Part shown: positions 7,525-15,593 of the stretch, piece after piece
Numbering within the stretch: position 1 is the first letter of the stretch
Layout: each line of letters starts with the position of its first letter
Assembly: GCF_900108315.1 (NCBI RefSeq)
Contig: NZ_FNVB01000003.1
Location: 124,001 to 188,000 of the forward strand
DNA length: 64,000 bases
Direction of reading: 5' to 3'
Origin: Saccharopolyspora kobensis
Lineage (GTDB): Bacteria > Actinomycetota > Actinomycetes > Mycobacteriales > Pseudonocardiaceae
Notes under the pieces: model-generated
Told to the model about the DNA's origin: nothing
Database searches by the model: none
Seen by the model: only the letters and a program-made list of their open reading frames with translations
Position numbers and translations under genes: made by a program

Positions 7525-9102
7525 ATGACAGAGAACTCCGGCACCAGCGGAACAAACCCGTCCCGGCGCCAGGTCCTGCTGGCCGGCACTGCGGCGCTCG
7601 GCGCGGCGGCGCTGACCACCGCGGGTCTGGGCAGCACCGCCGCGAGCGCGCTGCCCGGCGCGGGCGGCCGGATCCGGTCTCCGTTCACGCTCGGTGTCGC
7701 CTCCGGTGAACCGCTGCCGCACGGCGTCGTGCTGTGGACCCGGCTGGCGGTGGACCCGCTCGCCGACAACGGTCTCGGCGGGATGCCCGACCGGGTCGTG
7801 CCGGTGCAGTGGCAGGTCGCCGAGGACGAGGGCTTCCGCAAGATCGTGGCCAGCGGCACCGCGCAGGCCCGACCGGAATCGGCGCACTCCGTGCACGTCG
7901 AGCTGTTCGACCTCAACCCCGCCACCGAGTACTACTACCGCTTCCGCGCGGGCAACGAGCTCAGCCCGGTCGGCCGCACCAGGACCGCACCGCGCTTCGG
8001 CGCGCAGCTCGACGAGTTCTCCTTCGCCTTCGCCAGCTGCCAGAACTACCCGGTCGGTCACTTCAGCGCCTACTCGCACATGGCCCGGGAAGACCTCGAC
8101 CTGGTGGCCTTCCTCGGCGACTACATCTACGAGGGCGGCGCGAAGGGCGGCATCGGCCGCCCGCACGCGCCCGCGCGCGAGACCTTCGACCTCGCCGACT
8201 ACCGCACCCGGCACGCCCAGTACAAGACCGACCCGGACCTGCAGGCCGCGCACGCCGCGTTCCCGTGGGTGGTGGTCTTCGACGACCACGAGGTGGAGAA
8301 CAACTGGGCGGCCGACCGGTCCCAGCCCGACGACGAGCCCGACCAGGACCCGGCGGTCTTCCGCAAGCGCCGCACCGAGGCGTTCCAGGCCTACTACGAG
8401 AACATGCCGCTGCGCGAGACCCAGCACGCGTGGGGCGCGAACATGCGGCTCTACCGGCGGCTGACGTTCGGGAACCTGGTGGACTTCCACCTGCTCGACA
8501 CCCGCCAGTACCGCGACTTCCAGGACCAGGACAAGCGGCTGGACGCCGAGCGCACCATCCTGGGCGCCGAGCAGCGCAACTGGCTGCTGCGCAACCTCGG
8601 CGGGCAGACCGCGCGCTGGAACGTCCTGGCGCAGCAGGTGTTCTTCTCGCAGCGCGACTTCACCGCCGGTGACGAGGACTCGTTCAGCGACGACGCCTGG
8701 GACAACTACGTGGCGGAGCGCAACCTGGTGCGCGACCGCATGGCGGGGGCGTCCAACCCGGTGGTGATCACCGGTGACGTGCACGCCAACTACGTCTGCG
8801 ACGTCAAGGCCGACTTCGACGACCCGGCTTCGGCGACGGTGGCCACCGAGCTGGTCGGCACCTCGATCACCTCCAACGGCAACGGTGTCGAGCAGAACCC
8901 GGGCGATGCGGTCCAGCTGGCGGAGAACCCGCACATCAAGTTCATCAACCGGCACCGCGGCTACGTCCGCAACACGATCACGCCCTCGTCCTGGACGGCG
9001 GACTTCCGCGTCCTGGACTACGTCGAGAAGCCCGGTTCGCCGATCCGCGACCGCGCCCGCTTCGTGATCGACGACGGTCGCCCCGGCGCCAAGCTCGTCT
9101 GA
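7525..9102 (+). CDS. phoD: PhoD-family alkaline phosphatase/phosphodiesterase, Tat-exported
   Basis: This extracytoplasmic enzyme (525 aa) releases phosphate from phosphomono- and diesters. The N terminus has a twin-arginine signal (SRRQVLL at 13-19, hydrophobic stretch, then Ala-rich cleavage region ASALPGA). Metal-site motifs of the PhoD family follow in order: FASCQNYPVG, AFLGDYIYEGG, VVFDDHEVENNW and VVITGDVHANY, matching the Cys, Asp/Tyr, Asn and Asp/His ligands of the B. subtilis enzyme. The ATG at 7525 has GAGGGG upstream and starts exactly at the Tat signal; the frame upstream is leader DNA. It is monocistronic, with PHO-box-like repeats upstream and a strong hairpin downstream. Confidence 0.93.
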   Translation: MTENSGTSGTNPSRRQVLLAGTAALGAAALTTAGLGSTAASALPGAGGRIRSPFTLGVASGEPLPHGVVLWTRLAVDPLADNGLGGMPDRVVPVQWQVAEDEGFRKIVASGTAQARPESAHSVHVELFDLNPATEYYYRFRAGNELSPVGRTRTAPRFGAQLDEFSFAFASCQNYPVGHFSAYSHMAREDLDLVAFLGDYIYEGGAKGGIGRPHAPARETFDLADYRTRHAQYKTDPDLQAAHAAFPWVVVFDDHEVENNWAADRSQPDDEPDQDPAVFRKRRTEAFQAYYENMPLRETQHAWGANMRLYRRLTFGNLVDFHLLDTRQYRDFQDQDKRLDAERTILGAEQRNWLLRNLGGQTARWNVLAQQVFFSQRDFTAGDEDSFSDDAWDNYVAERNLVRDRMAGASNPVVITGDVHANYVCDVKADFDDPASATVATELVGTSITSNGNGVEQNPGDAVQLAENPHIKFINRHRGYVRNTITPSSWTADFRVLDYVEKPGSPIRDRARFVIDDGRPGAKLV

Positions 9103-9154
9103 CGCATCGGGCGGCGACCTCCCGCAAGCCTGCCGTCGGCTCCGCTGCTCAGGC

Positions 9155-9200
9155 CCCGTGAGTGCTTTGGGGCGCTATGACACCCCAAAGCACTCACGGG
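9155..9200. terminator. Perfect 18-bp hairpin between convergent genes
   Basis: The arm CCCGTGAGTGCTTTGGGG (9155-9172) is followed by the 10-base loop cgctatgaca and the exact reverse complement (9183-9200). It lies between phoD (+) and the GNAT gene (-) and could end both transcripts. The perfect arms and lack of a T-run also fit a dispersed palindromic element. Confidence 0.65.
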
Positions 9201-9267
9201 CGGAAACGGAGCCGAGGTGATCGGCACAAGTCCGACGCCAACGACCGGAACGTCGTGGCGGCGACGG

Positions 9268-9720
9268 TCAGTCGAGGCGGTAGATCAGCCGCGGGAGTTC
9301 CCGGCCGGGGATGGATTCGGAGGGCGTGACGCCGACCCGGACCGCGCCCAGCTTCCGGTAGAAGCCCTCGGCGAAGGGGTCGGCGTCGATCGTGAATCGC
9401 TGGAGGCCGAGGGCGCGGGCCGCGGCGACGGCGTGCGCCCAGAGCCGGCTGCCGACACCGGTGCCGATGTGGTCCGGCTCGATGAACAGGCAGGTCAGCT
9501 CCCCTTCGGGCGCCCGACCCGCCAGGGCGTAGAAGCCGACCACGCGGTCTCCGACCTGCGCCACGGTCGCCCGCTGCTCCGCCAGATCGTCCGGCCGGAG
9601 GACCAGCTCGGCGCGGCACGCCTCCAGGAACGCCTCGTCGTAGCCCCAATGGGCCTTGGAGCGGAGCGCGAGATCGCTCAGAGCGGTGGCTTCGTCCGGG
9701 ATAGCTGCGCGAATGAGCAC
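9268..9720 (-). CDS. GNAT-family N-acetyltransferase
   Basis: This 150-aa single-domain protein transfers an acetyl group from acetyl-CoA; its acceptor is unknown. The GNAT core is visible: strand RVVGFYALAG, ELTCLFIEPDHIGTGVGSRLWAHAVAAARALG with the pyrophosphate loop (G-G-x-G/A type, here GTGVGS), then FTIDADPFAEGFYRKLGAVRVG. A GTG at 9720 is the only sensible start, since the nearby ATG is out of frame. It is convergent with phoD and stands alone. Confidence 0.85.
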   Translation of the reverse strand: MLIRAAIPDEATALSDLALRSKAHWGYDEAFLEACRAELVLRPDDLAEQRATVAQVGDRVVGFYALAGRAPEGELTCLFIEPDHIGTGVGSRLWAHAVAAARALGLQRFTIDADPFAEGFYRKLGAVRVGVTPSESIPGRELPRLIYRLD

Positions 9721-9793
9721 GATCCCATGCTCGCACGGGGGCTGCCGCGATCAACAGCGGCTCGGGGAGACGCAGCCCCGACGCAGAAGCTGA

Positions 9794-10243
9794 TCACGCC
9801 GGGTCCGCGGTGTCCGGTGCTTCGGCCTGGTCCCGCAGGAATGCGAGCTCGGATGTGAGCACGGCATCGAGTGAAGATGCACCGAGCACGAAGTTGATCT
9901 CGGTGGTGGGTCCCCAGACATCTCCGAGTCGCTCCCGGATCAGGAAGCCGACGATGTCCCCGAACGGGATGTCGAAGGCAGACTCCGTTGCGGACGGGCT
10001 GGTGCGAGCAAGCGGATGGCCTTTGACCAAGCGCTTCAAAGACCGCTCCATGAGCAGCAGGTCACCCGGGGTGGAGAGAACCGCGACATCGACACCGTGG
10101 TTCTCGCAGTTCTTGAGGTGCTCGTTCAACCGGGTCGCCACCGAGCTGGCGCGTCCCACTTCGGTCATTCCGGTGCTGAGGCTGAGAACGTAACCGCCCC
10201 GGGCGACCTCCCGCAGGCGCTTCGCGCCCCCGGAGAGGTCCAC
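9794..10243 (-). CDS. GIY-YIG/T5orf172-like small protein
   Basis: The recognisable core runs GGYVLSLSTGMTEVGRA, then RLNEHLKNCENHG, MERSLKRLVKGHPL and TESAFDI. This order of Tyr, Gly-Arg, R..H, E and final E-x-F resembles the GIY-YIG superfamily, in particular stand-alone T5orf172 proteins, which are often nuclease-like and phage-associated. The start is uncertain: GTG at 10243 gives 149 aa, and a TTG at 10300 would add a low-complexity extension; neither has a good ribosome site. The gene could therefore be a 5'-truncated relic. Family assignment is tentative and function unknown. Confidence 0.5.
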   Translation of the reverse strand: MDLSGGAKRLREVARGGYVLSLSTGMTEVGRASSVATRLNEHLKNCENHGVDVAVLSTPGDLLLMERSLKRLVKGHPLARTSPSATESAFDIPFGDIVGFLIRERLGDVWGPTTEINFVLGASSLDAVLTSELAFLRDQAEAPDTADPA

Positions 10244-10339
10244 TCGACATGCGGGTTGAACGTGTGAACCTGGCGACCCGCGAGATGCGTCCTGCCCCAA
10301 GGGCTGCCTGGCAGGAGGGGCCGTCGGCCGGGCATGCGA

Positions 10340-10379
10340 GAGCCCCGCACCGATACGGGTGCCCCGTCGGTACGGGCTC
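10340..10379 (-). terminator. Hairpin after the NUDIX gene
   Basis: GAGCCCCGCACCGA pairs with TCGGTACGGGCTC (one bulge, one mismatch) across a 13-base loop. It lies 18 bases past the NUDIX stop on the minus strand and probably ends that transcript. Confidence 0.55.
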
Positions 10380-10397
10380 CTTTCGCGTGTCCGGGCG

Positions 10398-10832
10398 CTA
10401 GCTGGCCGTCATCTCCAAGGCCTCGGCGATGAGCGTACGCACTTCGCTGCTCACCGGGTACTCGTCAGGGTCAGCCGACCAAGCGTGAGCATCGTGCTCC
10501 GTCAGCACGACATCTTCGGTACTGGTGGTGGTGTGCTGGCGGGTGCGCTTGCCGCTGCCCGAGAGGTACTCGAACGCTCCTAGGTACCCGGAAACCGCCT
10601 CGATCTTCAGCCCGGTTTCCTCGGCGGCCTCCCGGTGCGATGCCGCGAGGAGGTCTTCGCCCGGCTCGATCTTGCCGGACGGCAACTCCCACGTTCCGCC
10701 CCGGAAGTCCGTCGTCGGCCGCCGCACCACCAAGAACTTCCCGGCGTGGCAGATCACCGCCCCCACCACCTGCTGCTCGATGCCGTCCCGGGCATCTCGC
10801 CCGGTCAGTGCGGTGCTGTCGATCTGGCTCAT
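10398..10832 (-). CDS. NUDIX hydrolase
   Basis: This 144-aa protein hydrolyses a nucleoside-diphosphate-linked substrate. A full Nudix box is present at residues 53-75 (GKIEPGE, seven residues, then REAAEETGL), preceded by WELPSG. The N-terminal strand VVGAVICHAGKFLVVRR is typical of MutT-like members. The substrate (oxidised dNTP, ADP-ribose or other) cannot be told. The ATG at 10832 is the first in frame; it lacks a strong ribosome site. It is transcribed alone on the minus strand, with a hairpin downstream. Confidence 0.85.
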   Translation of the reverse strand: MSQIDSTALTGRDARDGIEQQVVGAVICHAGKFLVVRRPTTDFRGGTWELPSGKIEPGEDLLAASHREAAEETGLKIEAVSGYLGAFEYLSGSGKRTRQHTTTSTEDVVLTEHDAHAWSADPDEYPVSSEVRTLIAEALEMTAS

Positions 10833-10974
10833 CGGTGCGCGCCCTCCACGAGACGGTGTCGGTTGCTGATGACCTTGCCGAAGTCCAGAGGGTGCCGCTC
10901 AGGTGCAGGCCGGGAGCTTCAGGGTGTCGGTGAATCCTGACCGCCTAGGGGAGTCACCGCCGCGCCCAGGCTGG

Positions 10975-11055
10975 CCGTGTGCCTGCGCGATCTTCCTAGG
11001 GGTGCTGACGCCGATCACGTTCCTGCCGGAGACCAAGGGCGTCAAGCTGGGCGGC
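10975..11055 (+). pseudogene. Possible remnant of the last segment of an MFS transporter
   Basis: Within the 326-base gene-free stretch 10833-11158, one plus-strand frame reads CAIFLGVLTPITFLPETKG. A hydrophobic helix followed by PETKG is the classic end of sugar-porter-type MFS proteins. Nothing upstream in any frame continues as a transporter, so this would be a decayed 3' scrap. The rest of the stretch shows nothing else recognisable. Confidence 0.35.
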
Positions 11056-11158
11056 GACGCGCGACCACCCGGGTATCGGCGGGCCGATCGTGACCGTCCA
11101 CACGTGACGGCGCAAAAACCGGTGCCGTCGTGGGGAAATCGTGTGCGATGATGGTCGC

Positions 11159-11791
11159 GTGACCACGACTCCCGCGACGGCACCGCTGTTCGCCGTGCCG
11201 CGCGATGAGGTGTGGGTGCGCTGTCCGCGTTGCTCCGGTCCCGCCCTCATCCGCCGCGGCGTGGCGCGGTGCGCGCGCTGCGCGTGGACCGCCGACGGCG
11301 GCGAGGCCGGTCACTGGTGCGCGTGCTGCCAGGAGTGGGAAGGAGACCGGCCCGCTCCGGTCGGTGACCGCCGGGTGGTGGTCGAGCAGCGCTGCCGCGA
11401 CTGCGGGCGGCGCGAGTCGTTCACCACCACGCTGCGCCCCGCCCGGTCCGCTCGGCCGCGCGCCTGCGGGTGCGGTGGCCGCCCGGAGCTCGTCCGTCAC
11501 TGGCCGTTGAGCCGCGACATGGCCGCCGACGGCATCGATGCGCTCTACGGGCTGCCGTTCTACCTGACCACCTCCTGCTCCGGGCACCGGCTGTGGGCGG
11601 CCAACGAAGCCCACCTGGACTACCTGGAGCGGTTCGTCGGTGCCAAGATCCGCACCGTGCGCCAGACCCCGGCCGGGCGCGAGCTGGGCTACAAGCTGCC
11701 TCGCTGGATGCTGCTGGCGAGCAACCGCGACGCGGTGCTGTCGGCGCTGGCCGAGCTCCGCGCGATGCTGCCCGAACCGGCGCGACGATGA
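11159..11791 (+). CDS. Zinc-ribbon protein of unknown function
   Basis: The 210-aa product has several Cys pairs typical of zinc ribbons: CPRC (22-25) with CARC (38-41), then WCACC (53-57) with CRDC (79-82), and CGC (103-105). The C-terminal half is a cysteine-poor domain (about 110-205, with LYGLPFYLTTSCSGHRLW). GTG at 11159 is chosen over GTG 11141 because it begins MTTTPATAPLF and avoids an odd extension; no ribosome site is seen, so the mRNA may be leaderless. It overlaps the next gene by ATGA, so the two are co-translated. The function is not known; zinc binding is inferred from the cysteines. Confidence 0.7.
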   Translation: MTTTPATAPLFAVPRDEVWVRCPRCSGPALIRRGVARCARCAWTADGGEAGHWCACCQEWEGDRPAPVGDRRVVVEQRCRDCGRRESFTTTLRPARSARPRACGCGGRPELVRHWPLSRDMAADGIDALYGLPFYLTTSCSGHRLWAANEAHLDYLERFVGAKIRTVRQTPAGRELGYKLPRWMLLASNRDAVLSALAELRAMLPEPARR

Positions 11792-12360
11792 CCGCGATCG
11801 CCGGCCGCGCCCTGGAACGCCTGCGCCGAGCGGGCATCCCGCTCGGCCCGGGCTTGTCCGAGCAGCAGCTGCGGAGCGCCGAACACCGCTTCGGCATCGC
11901 GTTCGGCCCCGACCACGCGGCCCTGCTCCGGCAGGCGACGCCGCGCGGCCCCGGCTGGGTGGACTGGCTCGGCAACCCGGAAGAGGTGCGCCAGCGGCTG
12001 GCGCTGCCGCTGGAAGGTGTGCTCTTCGACGTCCGCGAGAACGCGTTCTGGCCGGATCGCTGGGGATCCCGGCCGGCATCGAAACCGGGCGCGCTAGAGA
12101 AGGCGCGGGAGCACCTGGCCCGCGTGCCGGTGCTGCTGCCCGTCTACGGCCACCGCTTCCTCCCGGCCGCACCGGCGGGCAGCGGCAGCCCGGTGTTCTC
12201 GGTGCACCAGACCGATGTCATCTACTACGGCGCGGATCTGGCCGACTACATCGCCCGCGAGTTCCTCCCGCCCACCGGCGCACCGCTGACCTGGCCCACC
12301 GCGCGGATCGATTTCTGGTCCGACCTCGCCGAAGCGGGGCCCACCACCCGCTCCTGGTGA
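11788..12360 (+). CDS. SMI1/KNR4 (SUKH)-like protein
   Basis: This 190-aa soluble protein contains LSEQQLRSAEHRFGIAFGPDHAALLRQATPRGPGWVDWLG, the start of a SMI1/KNR4-like domain, followed by VFSVHQTDVIYYGADLADYIAREF. The superfamily includes immunity proteins against polymorphic toxins and general binding proteins, but in actinomycetes many members stand alone with no toxin nearby, as here. Translation is coupled to the zinc-ribbon gene by a four-base overlap. Confidence 0.7.
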   Translation: MTAIAGRALERLRRAGIPLGPGLSEQQLRSAEHRFGIAFGPDHAALLRQATPRGPGWVDWLGNPEEVRQRLALPLEGVLFDVRENAFWPDRWGSRPASKPGALEKAREHLARVPVLLPVYGHRFLPAAPAGSGSPVFSVHQTDVIYYGADLADYIAREFLPPTGAPLTWPTARIDFWSDLAEAGPTTRSW

Positions 12361-12388
12361 GGCGGCGTCGCCGATCGATCCGCGTTCC

Positions 12389-13918
12389 TCAGCGGCTCCG
12401 CGCGCGACCGCGCAGGTGTTTCAGCGCGCGGGCCGCGGCGTTGGCGCCGCACATGCCGTGGGCGCCCGGGCCTGGCGGCGTGGCCGCCGAGCAGATGTAG
12501 TGGCCGGGCAGTCCGACGTCGTAGGGGTTGAGCGTCGTGCGGGGGCCGAAGATGAGCTGGGGCGAGTTCTTGGCCCCGGTGAGGATGTTGCCGCCGACGT
12601 AGTTCGGGTTGTACTCGGCGAATCCGGCGGGGGTGCGCACCGCGGTGCCGACGATCCGCTCCCGGAAACCGGGGGCGAAGCGTTCGACCTGCGCGATGAT
12701 CGCCCCGGTCGCGTCACCGGAGTACCCGTTCGGCACGTGGGCGTAGGACCACACCGGGTGCACGTCGCCGACCGAGCGCTGCGGGTCGGCCAGGTACTGC
12801 TGGCCGACGAGCACGAACGGCCGCTCCGGCATCCGGCCCCTGTGGATCTCCCGCTCGGTGGCGGCGATCTCGGCGAACGAGCCCCCCACGTGCACGGTGC
12901 CCGCCCGGCGCGCCGGTTCGGCCGTCCAGGGCACGCCGCCTTCGACGGCGAAGTCCACCTTGAACGCTGCCGGTCCGTAGCGGAACCGCCGGTAGGCCCG
13001 GGCGATCCGGTTCGGCAGGCGGTCGCCGAGGATGTCGGCGACCGCGGCCGGGGCCAGGTCGAAGATCGTCACGTCGCTGCTCGGCAGGTCCGCGCTGGAT
13101 CGCACCCGGACGCCGGTCTGGACCTCGCCTCCCAGATCGCGCAGCAGCGCGGCCAGCGCACCGGTGATCGACCGGGAGCCACCGGCCGCCACCGCCCACC
13201 CGTGCCGGTGCCCGGCGGTCAGGATGCCCAGGCCGATGCTGGAGCTCAGCGGCCGGTCCAGCGGGTGGAGGGCGTGCGCGGCCACTCCGGCGAACAGCGC
13301 CTTCGCCGGTTCCCCGGAGAAGGCCTTCGCCAGCACCGACGCCGGCAGCAGCGCGGGGATCCCGAAGCGGGCGAGCCGCAGCGGGTGGCGCGGGATCCGC
13401 AGCAGCGGCCCGAGGATGTCCTCGGCGAGCACGTCGTAATCGGCAGCCGGGCCTGCGAACAACCTCGACCAGCGGCGGCCGTCCGCCCCGAGACCGGCGG
13501 CGGTCTCGGCGACGGAGCGGTGCAGCACCCCGGCGGTGCCGTCGTCGAGCGGGTGCGCGCAGTCGATCTCGGGGAGCAGCCATTCCAGGCCGTAGCGACC
13601 CAGACCCAGGCCCCGCAGGAAGCTCGATCCCACCGCCATCGGGTGCGTCGCCGAGCACTGGTCGTGGAGCAGCCCCGGCACGATCGCCTCGGCGCTGCGG
13701 GTGCCGCCACCGAGCTCGTCGGCCGCCTCCAGCACCGTGACCTGCACGCCTTCCCCGGCCAGGGCAACGGCGGCGGCGAGGCCGTTGGGGCCGCTACCCA
13801 CCACGACCGCTGTCCCGCTGCTCCGCGATTCACTGCGGTGGTCACGTCCGCGTTGCGCGGGTCCCCGCGGCCGAGTTGCGTCGCCGGAGTGGGATCGCGG
13901 TGGCTCAGGGCTGCTCAT
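12389..13918 (-). CDS. CrtI/phytoene-desaturase-like FAD oxidoreductase
   Basis: This 509-aa protein has an N-terminal dinucleotide fold (VVVGSGPNGLAAAVALAGEG) with VTVLEAADELGGGTRS and a C-terminal FAD-closing region (PGPGAHGMCGANAAARALK). It belongs to the broad phytoene-dehydrogenase-like NAD(P)/FAD family, which includes many non-carotenoid enzymes; no carotenoid gene is nearby. The ATG at 13918 follows GGGAG; upstream ATG/GTG codons lack a site. It is last in a minus-strand run after an acyl-CoA ligase and FMO under a TetR-type regulator, so a role in lipid or terpenoid oxidation is possible but unproved. Confidence 0.8.
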   Translation of the reverse strand: MSSPEPPRSHSGDATRPRGPAQRGRDHRSESRSSGTAVVVGSGPNGLAAAVALAGEGVQVTVLEAADELGGGTRSAEAIVPGLLHDQCSATHPMAVGSSFLRGLGLGRYGLEWLLPEIDCAHPLDDGTAGVLHRSVAETAAGLGADGRRWSRLFAGPAADYDVLAEDILGPLLRIPRHPLRLARFGIPALLPASVLAKAFSGEPAKALFAGVAAHALHPLDRPLSSSIGLGILTAGHRHGWAVAAGGSRSITGALAALLRDLGGEVQTGVRVRSSADLPSSDVTIFDLAPAAVADILGDRLPNRIARAYRRFRYGPAAFKVDFAVEGGVPWTAEPARRAGTVHVGGSFAEIAATEREIHRGRMPERPFVLVGQQYLADPQRSVGDVHPVWSYAHVPNGYSGDATGAIIAQVERFAPGFRERIVGTAVRTPAGFAEYNPNYVGGNILTGAKNSPQLIFGPRTTLNPYDVGLPGHYICSAATPPGPGAHGMCGANAAARALKHLRGRARSR

Positions 13919-14005
13919 CTCGGGCTCTCCCACGGCCGGGTCGGTCTCGCCGCTGTCGCGCACCGACGGTAGCCCACCCGGACGGCGCCAGCTGGTTTCC
14001 GGGGG

Positions 14006-15463
14006 TCAGCGGTCTTGGAAGGCCTTGCGCAGGGCCGGTTTGTCGATCTTCCCGACCGGGTTCTTCGGCAGCGCGTCGAGCAGGTGGACCTCGACGGGCA
14101 GCTTGATCTTGGTGAGGTCGGCCCGGCAGCGTTCGAGCAGTTCCTCGGCGGTCACCACCGCCTCCGGGTAGGGCACCACGCAGGCCACCGGGACCTCGCC
14201 GTACACCGCGTGCGGGACGCCGATCACGGCCGCTTCCAGCACGCCGGGGTGACCGTGCAGCACGGACTCGATCTCCTTCGGGTACACGTTCTCCCCGCCC
14301 CGGATGATCATGTCCTTGAGCCGGTCGACGAGGGTGAGGTAGCCGTCCTCGTCGATCCGGCCGACGTCCCCGGTGCGCAGCCAGCCGCCTGCCAGCGTCG
14401 TGGCGGTCTCCGCCGGCCGGTTCAGGTAGCCCCGCATCACGTTGGGCCCTTGGATGACGACCTCACCGATCGCACCGGCCGGCAGCAGATCGCCCTCCGG
14501 CGAGATCGTGGCGATTCGCTGCCCCGGCAGGGCCGGCCCCACGGTGCCGAGCTTGCGCACGCCGTGGACCGGGTTGCAGGCCGATGCGCAGGTGCCTTCG
14601 GTGAGCCCGTAGCCCTCGACCATCGCGAACCCGAACCGCGCCTCGCAGTGTTCGAGCAGTTCCCGCGACACCGGCGCCGCACCGCACACCGCGAACCGCA
14701 GCGACGAGGTGTCGGCGGCGAACTCGCCGGGCAGTTCGGCCAAGCGCGCGTAGATGGTCGGGACGGCGGAGAAGTAGGTCGGCCGGTACCGCTCGACGGC
14801 CGCGAGGAAGGATCTCGGGTCGAACCGCTCCAGCACCGTGAGCTGACCGCCGCTGAGCATCATCGTCAGGAAGCTCACGCAGATCGCGTTGACGTGGAAC
14901 AGCGGGAGGACGAGCAGGCAGTGGTCGGCGTCGGTGGCGCGGAAGTGCTCGGCCATGGCCGAAGCCATCGCGTCGAGGTTGGCGTGGTCGAGCATCACGC
15001 CCTTGGGACGTCCGGTGGATCCGCTCGTGTAGACCAGCAGCGCCAGCTCCTCCGGCCGGATCCGCCGCTCGCGGAGGGTTGCGCGCGCCGCGCGACGCAT
15101 CTCGTCGACGTGGATCACGGGGAGTCCGCCGCTCGGCGCTTCCGGCCCGCCGTTGAGCACCAGCCGGGCACCGGAGTCACGCAGCTGGTAGCCGGCTTCG
15201 TTCTCGGTGAATGCCGGGTTGACGGGCGTCACCGCGGCTCCGACGCGCCAGGCGGCGAGCAGCCCGATGAGCAGCTCGACCCGGTTCGGCAGCATGATGC
15301 CGAGCACGTCGCCGGGGCCGAGGCCGCGCTCGGCGAGTTCCTCGGCGAACGCCGCGACCCGCTGCCCGACCTCCGCGTAGGTGAGCTCGTCGCGCTCATC
15401 GCGCAGGCACGGGCGGTTCGCAGTCGGTTCGGGGCGGTTCCACGGCAGGTATCCGACGTTCAC
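14006..15463 (-). CDS. Acyl-CoA synthetase (AMP-forming, FadD-like)
   Basis: The 485-aa enzyme activates a carboxylic acid with ATP to an acyl-adenylate, then to the CoA thioester. ANL-family motifs are intact: LLVYTSGSTGRPKG (about 142-155), VEGYGLTEGT, GWLRTGDVG, DRLKDMIIRGGENVYP and C-terminal PKNPVGKIDKPALRK with the catalytic Lys. GTG at 15463 has GGAGG six bases upstream. At under 500 aa it is the short type used for medium-chain, aromatic or unusual acids. It sits 87 bases upstream of the CrtI-like gene and downstream of the FMO. Confidence 0.88.
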   Translation of the reverse strand: MNVGYLPWNRPEPTANRPCLRDERDELTYAEVGQRVAAFAEELAERGLGPGDVLGIMLPNRVELLIGLLAAWRVGAAVTPVNPAFTENEAGYQLRDSGARLVLNGGPEAPSGGLPVIHVDEMRRAARATLRERRIRPEELALLVYTSGSTGRPKGVMLDHANLDAMASAMAEHFRATDADHCLLVLPLFHVNAICVSFLTMMLSGGQLTVLERFDPRSFLAAVERYRPTYFSAVPTIYARLAELPGEFAADTSSLRFAVCGAAPVSRELLEHCEARFGFAMVEGYGLTEGTCASACNPVHGVRKLGTVGPALPGQRIATISPEGDLLPAGAIGEVVIQGPNVMRGYLNRPAETATTLAGGWLRTGDVGRIDEDGYLTLVDRLKDMIIRGGENVYPKEIESVLHGHPGVLEAAVIGVPHAVYGEVPVACVVPYPEAVVTAEELLERCRADLTKIKLPVEVHLLDALPKNPVGKIDKPALRKAFQDR

Positions 15464-15593
15464 AGGCCACCTCCGAGATGCGGCGAACTCCTCTGGTGCA
15501 GAACACTAGTCGTGCCGTCGTCCCGTTCCCAGCCTCAGCGCGGACGGTGTCCCGGCGCCGCGCACGACGCACCACAGTGGACTGTTCGTCCGG

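Noticed and set aside
11788-12360. SMI1/KNR4 protein as immunity gene of a toxin system
   Set aside because: No polymorphic toxin, secretion gene or nuclease domain lies nearby; the coupled neighbour is a zinc-ribbon protein.
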